From the NCBI RefSeq assembly GCF_003060825.1, contig NZ_CP028922.1, positions 1,164,501 to 1,228,500 of the forward strand: a stretch of 64,000 nucleotides of DNA, given 5' to 3'. This DNA comes from Paenibacillus sp. CAA11. Lineage in GTDB: Bacteria > Bacillota > Bacilli > Paenibacillales > Paenibacillaceae. Below, piece by piece: positions 61,422 to 64,000 of the stretch. Under the pieces are notes generated by a model, which saw nothing but the letters and a program-made list of their open reading frames with translations, made no database searches and was not told the DNA's origin. The number at the start of each line of letters is the position of its first letter. Positions within the stretch are counted from its first letter, which is position 1. The position numbers and the translations under genes were made by a program.

Positions 61422-61631
61422 AGGTTCCTCCATCCAAACAAGTAGTGCATAACGTACTTTATCGACAAATTCCGCAAAATTGTGAAGTCCTGCTTCGTTC
61501 TGTTGATGCTCTAGAGACTTCTAGAGTCGGTAAATTACAGGAACGGCGAGGTATTCTTAGGCTTAAAGTCAGTGTCATTGCAGAATAAGTAGAGAGGTAT
61601 ATACCAACTCATGAAGAGGAGCGGGGTATTT

Positions 61632-62210
61632 ATGGCGAAGTTTGACCCAATTATGCTTGATATTCCTGAGCAATTAGAGACAGAGCGGCTGCTCATCCGG
61701 GCGCCGCAATGGGGAGACGGCAAGCCGCTGAATGCAGCCATCCGGGAAAGCCTTGAGGCGCTGCGTCCCTTCATGCCGTTCGCGAGAGTAACGCCTGAGC
61801 CGGAAGAGACGGAGCAGGTCGTGCGCCGCGGCCGCCTGCATTATCTTGATCGCACCGATATGATGATGATTCTCTGTGATAAGCAGACCGGTGAGCTGCT
61901 TGGGGCAACGGGGCTGCACCGGATCAATTGGGATGCTCGCAGATTTGAGATTGGATATTGGATCAGGACTTCTCGTTCAGGTCAAGGCCTGGTGACTGAA
62001 GCGGTGAATGGAATTACCGGCTTTGCTGTTAAGCACCTTGAAGCGAACCGGATTGAAGTTCGCTGTGATGACCGCAATCACCGCAGCGCTGCCGTAGCAA
62101 GGCGGGCAGGATTTACACTCGAAGGAGTGCTGCACAATTGGAAGCGGGATGAGGATGGCGTTCTGATGAATGAGATGATATTTGCCAAGGTGCGGGGAAC
62201 GGATTTTTAA
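61632..62210 (+). CDS. GNAT-family N-acetyltransferase (RimJ/RimL-like)
   Basis: A 192-residue acetyltransferase showing ETERLLIRAPQWGDGKPLNA, LLGATGLHRINWDARRFEIG, the acetyl-CoA pocket WIRTSRSGQGLVTEAVNGIT and NHRSAAVARRAGFTLEGVL. The order and spacing fit the RimJ/RimL group, which acetylates N-terminal residues of ribosomal proteins or other amines. Start: ATG at 61632 behind GAGGAGCGGGG. The gene is monocistronic; a terminator at 62227 follows. The substrate is unknown. Confidence 0.85.
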   Translation: MAKFDPIMLDIPEQLETERLLIRAPQWGDGKPLNAAIRESLEALRPFMPFARVTPEPEETEQVVRRGRLHYLDRTDMMMILCDKQTGELLGATGLHRINWDARRFEIGYWIRTSRSGQGLVTEAVNGITGFAVKHLEANRIEVRCDDRNHRSAAVARRAGFTLEGVLHNWKRDEDGVLMNEMIFAKVRGTDF

Positions 62211-62226
62211 ATGATAAGCACAAAAA

Positions 62227-62273
62227 AGCCGCACTTTCTAAAGGGGTTCATTCCTTCTCTGGAAAGTGCGGCT
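62227..62273. terminator. Bidirectional terminator between the acetyltransferase and MORN genes
   Basis: The 12-bp stem AGCCGCACTTTC / GAAAGTGCGGCT has TTTTT on the minus strand and GTCTTTTAT on the plus strand. Confidence 0.85.
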
Positions 62274-62278
62274 GTCTT

Positions 62279-63028
62279 TTATTTCAGCGGAACCTGCTTA
62301 GACAGCTTCTCAAACTGCTCAAGATGCGGCTTCACCTTAGCCGTGATGCCTTGCAGGTACTTAATGGATGCTTTTCTCTGACGTTCCTTGGCGGCGTCCT
62401 CTTCTGGGAACATCCAGTACTCCTTGTAAATGGATCCCTTTTGGTAGATTACATTGAACAGCTGTCCCTTCTTCCAAAGCGGAAGCAAGTCTTGATTGCT
62501 GCCCATAATATAGAGCGTCTCGCCCCCGTTCTTATAAGTAAAGGCATAGTCCGGATCGGCTTCGGCATGCTGAACATAGTATCCGGTCTGGAATGCTCCG
62601 TTCTTAAAGGTGCCGGTTTGGATGCTGTGATAGATGACCGTTCCGTTAGCTTCAGTTCGCTTCTCCGTGAGAGTTCCCGAACCGTTCATCAGATCATTGT
62701 TCCATGTACCGTTATACACGATCTTATGCGTACGCCCATCTGCATCCACGTATTCATTGATATATTTGCCCATGCCCGAACGTTTACCGTCCTTGAATTC
62801 CCCGGCATACTGTTTGTGCTCTCCCCAATGAATGGTGCCTCGCCCATTTGGCTTGTTGTTCTGGACCTCTCCATAGTAGGAGATTCCTTCTGACAGCTGG
62901 ATCGAAGTCTTCGCTGGAGCTGTGCCAGCTGCGTCTGCTTGAGGAAGAAAGAATGCGGTTGTTGCTGGAACGGTTAATGCAGTAGTTAAAAGTAAGGCAG
63001 CAGTCCATTTCTGTTTGCGATTTAACAA
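62279..63028 (-). CDS. Secreted MORN-repeat protein
   Basis: A 249-residue protein with a TTG start at 63028 and GGAAAGGAGCG upstream. A signal peptide (RKQKWTAALLLTTALTVPAT, then a cleavage zone at QADAAG) is followed by MORN-type units: GEVQNNKPNGRGTIHWGEH, YAGEFKDGKRSGMGKYI and YNGTWNNDLMNGSGTLTEK. The C-terminal part is charged (EEDAAKERQRKASIKYLQGI). MORN repeats form an open beta sheet used in binding or as scaffold. In bacteria the role is unknown. Confidence 0.8.
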   Translation of the reverse strand: MLNRKQKWTAALLLTTALTVPATTAFFLPQADAAGTAPAKTSIQLSEGISYYGEVQNNKPNGRGTIHWGEHKQYAGEFKDGKRSGMGKYINEYVDADGRTHKIVYNGTWNNDLMNGSGTLTEKRTEANGTVIYHSIQTGTFKNGAFQTGYYVQHAEADPDYAFTYKNGGETLYIMGSNQDLLPLWKKGQLFNVIYQKGSIYKEYWMFPEEDAAKERQRKASIKYLQGITAKVKPHLEQFEKLSKQVPLK

Positions 63029-63170
63029 AACAAATCGCTCCTTTCCAAGTTGAATTTACCCGCTGTTTCTAATTTATAACATTGGGGGGGCTTGTACAGC
63101 AAGGGCTACCATTGATTATCCCTACATACTGTGTTAACCTAAATTTAACCTAATATATCACAATTGTTAT

Positions 63171-63206
63171 ATGGCTTGTTACTGCGAGGCAGGCAAAACC
63201 TAAACG
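63171..63206 (+). promoter_or_regulatory. Antiterminator (RAT) of the BglG/LicT type
   Basis: The stretch GGCTTGTTACTGCGAGGC-AGGCAAAACC resembles the ribonucleic antiterminator consensus seen in bgl and bglP leaders (GGATTGTTACTG ... GCAGGCAAAACC). It overlaps the left arm of the terminator at 63195, as required for the known mechanism, where a phosphorylation-controlled antiterminator binds and stops the terminator from forming. No licT-like gene is in the window. Confidence 0.7.
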
Positions 63207-63268
63207 ATTGGTGAGCATTTGTTCTCTACTGAGCGCAATTCTCCCCAAAGTTTAGGTTTTTCTTTTTT
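63195..63268 (+). terminator. Leader terminator of the glycosidase gene
   Basis: The 11-bp stem AAAACCTAAAC / GTTTAGGTTTT is followed by TTTCTTTTTT. Its left arm shares bases with the RAT at 63171-63206. It lies 125 bases before the glycosidase start. Confidence 0.8.
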
Positions 63269-63367
63269 CTAGTACAAACAGCCAGAGTTTAAAAGTTATG
63301 AGTTTAAGGCAAAATAGAGCCTGACCTCAAACGGATGAAGGCTCTATTAACCAGAGAATTTAAATGA

Positions 63368-64000
<633 letters not shown>

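Overview
The window reads as chromosomal DNA of a Paenibacillus-like member of the Bacillota. The evidence is the strong AGGAGG-type ribosome binding sites, frequent TTG and GTG starts, a YjcZ-family sporulation peptide, two GbsR-type regulators, an OpuA-type glycine betaine transporter, an FabV enoyl-ACP reductase, a DUF4181 protein, and many terminator hairpins between convergent genes. No rRNA, tRNA, CRISPR array or intact mobile element was seen. All functional calls come from reading the translated sequence and recognising motifs; no database was searched.

Layout. The first 3.9 kb is decayed accessory DNA: the tail of a DUF2569-like gene, an orphan gene fragment, a lipoprotein beside a broken matrixin-type metalloprotease, the wreck of an IS3-family element, and two unrecognised genes. 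At 3.9-7.6 kb a three-gene ABC-2 exporter sits downstream of an ArsR-type regulator, separated from it by a perfect 42-bp palindrome. At 7.8-13 kb are small membrane and sporulation genes, a GbsR regulator, and a sigma factor / membrane protein / TPR lipoprotein operon. At 13.1-16.7 kb lies pstSCAB (phosphate uptake), followed by a LysR regulator and a membrane-anchored alpha/beta hydrolase. At 20-24 kb are a second GbsR and the opuA operon (osmoprotection). From 24 to 46 kb are mostly housekeeping or metabolic genes: deoD, malic enzyme, an EamA exporter, a Gfo/Idh/MocA oxidoreductase, a SulP transporter with an ArsR regulator, an HTH-TPR regulator, fabV, an ECF sigma factor with its DUF4179 anti-sigma, a serine hydrolase beside a two-component system, exoA, gldA and a VanZ-RDD membrane protein.

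From 47 kb on: an amino acid permease, a MarR-nitroreductase-monooxygenase operon, an MFS transporter, a suppressor-of-fused domain protein, and a two-gene predicted RNA-repair operon (polynucleotide kinase-HD phosphohydrolase fusion plus RNA ligase). After that come an ABC exporter fused operonically to a two-component system, a membrane-anchored Mrr-like nuclease, a PilZ protein, an acetyltransferase and a MORN-repeat protein. The right edge cuts a family 1 glycosidase whose leader carries a recognisable BglG/LicT-type antiterminator overlapping a terminator.

Most noteworthy: the Pnk-HD/RNA ligase pair; a 93-bp inverted-repeat element present at about 9.8 kb and 52.8 kb with a half copy at 54.9 kb; the RAT/terminator switch at 63.2 kb; the 42-bp palindrome at 6.5 kb; and several genes broken by single stops or frameshifts.
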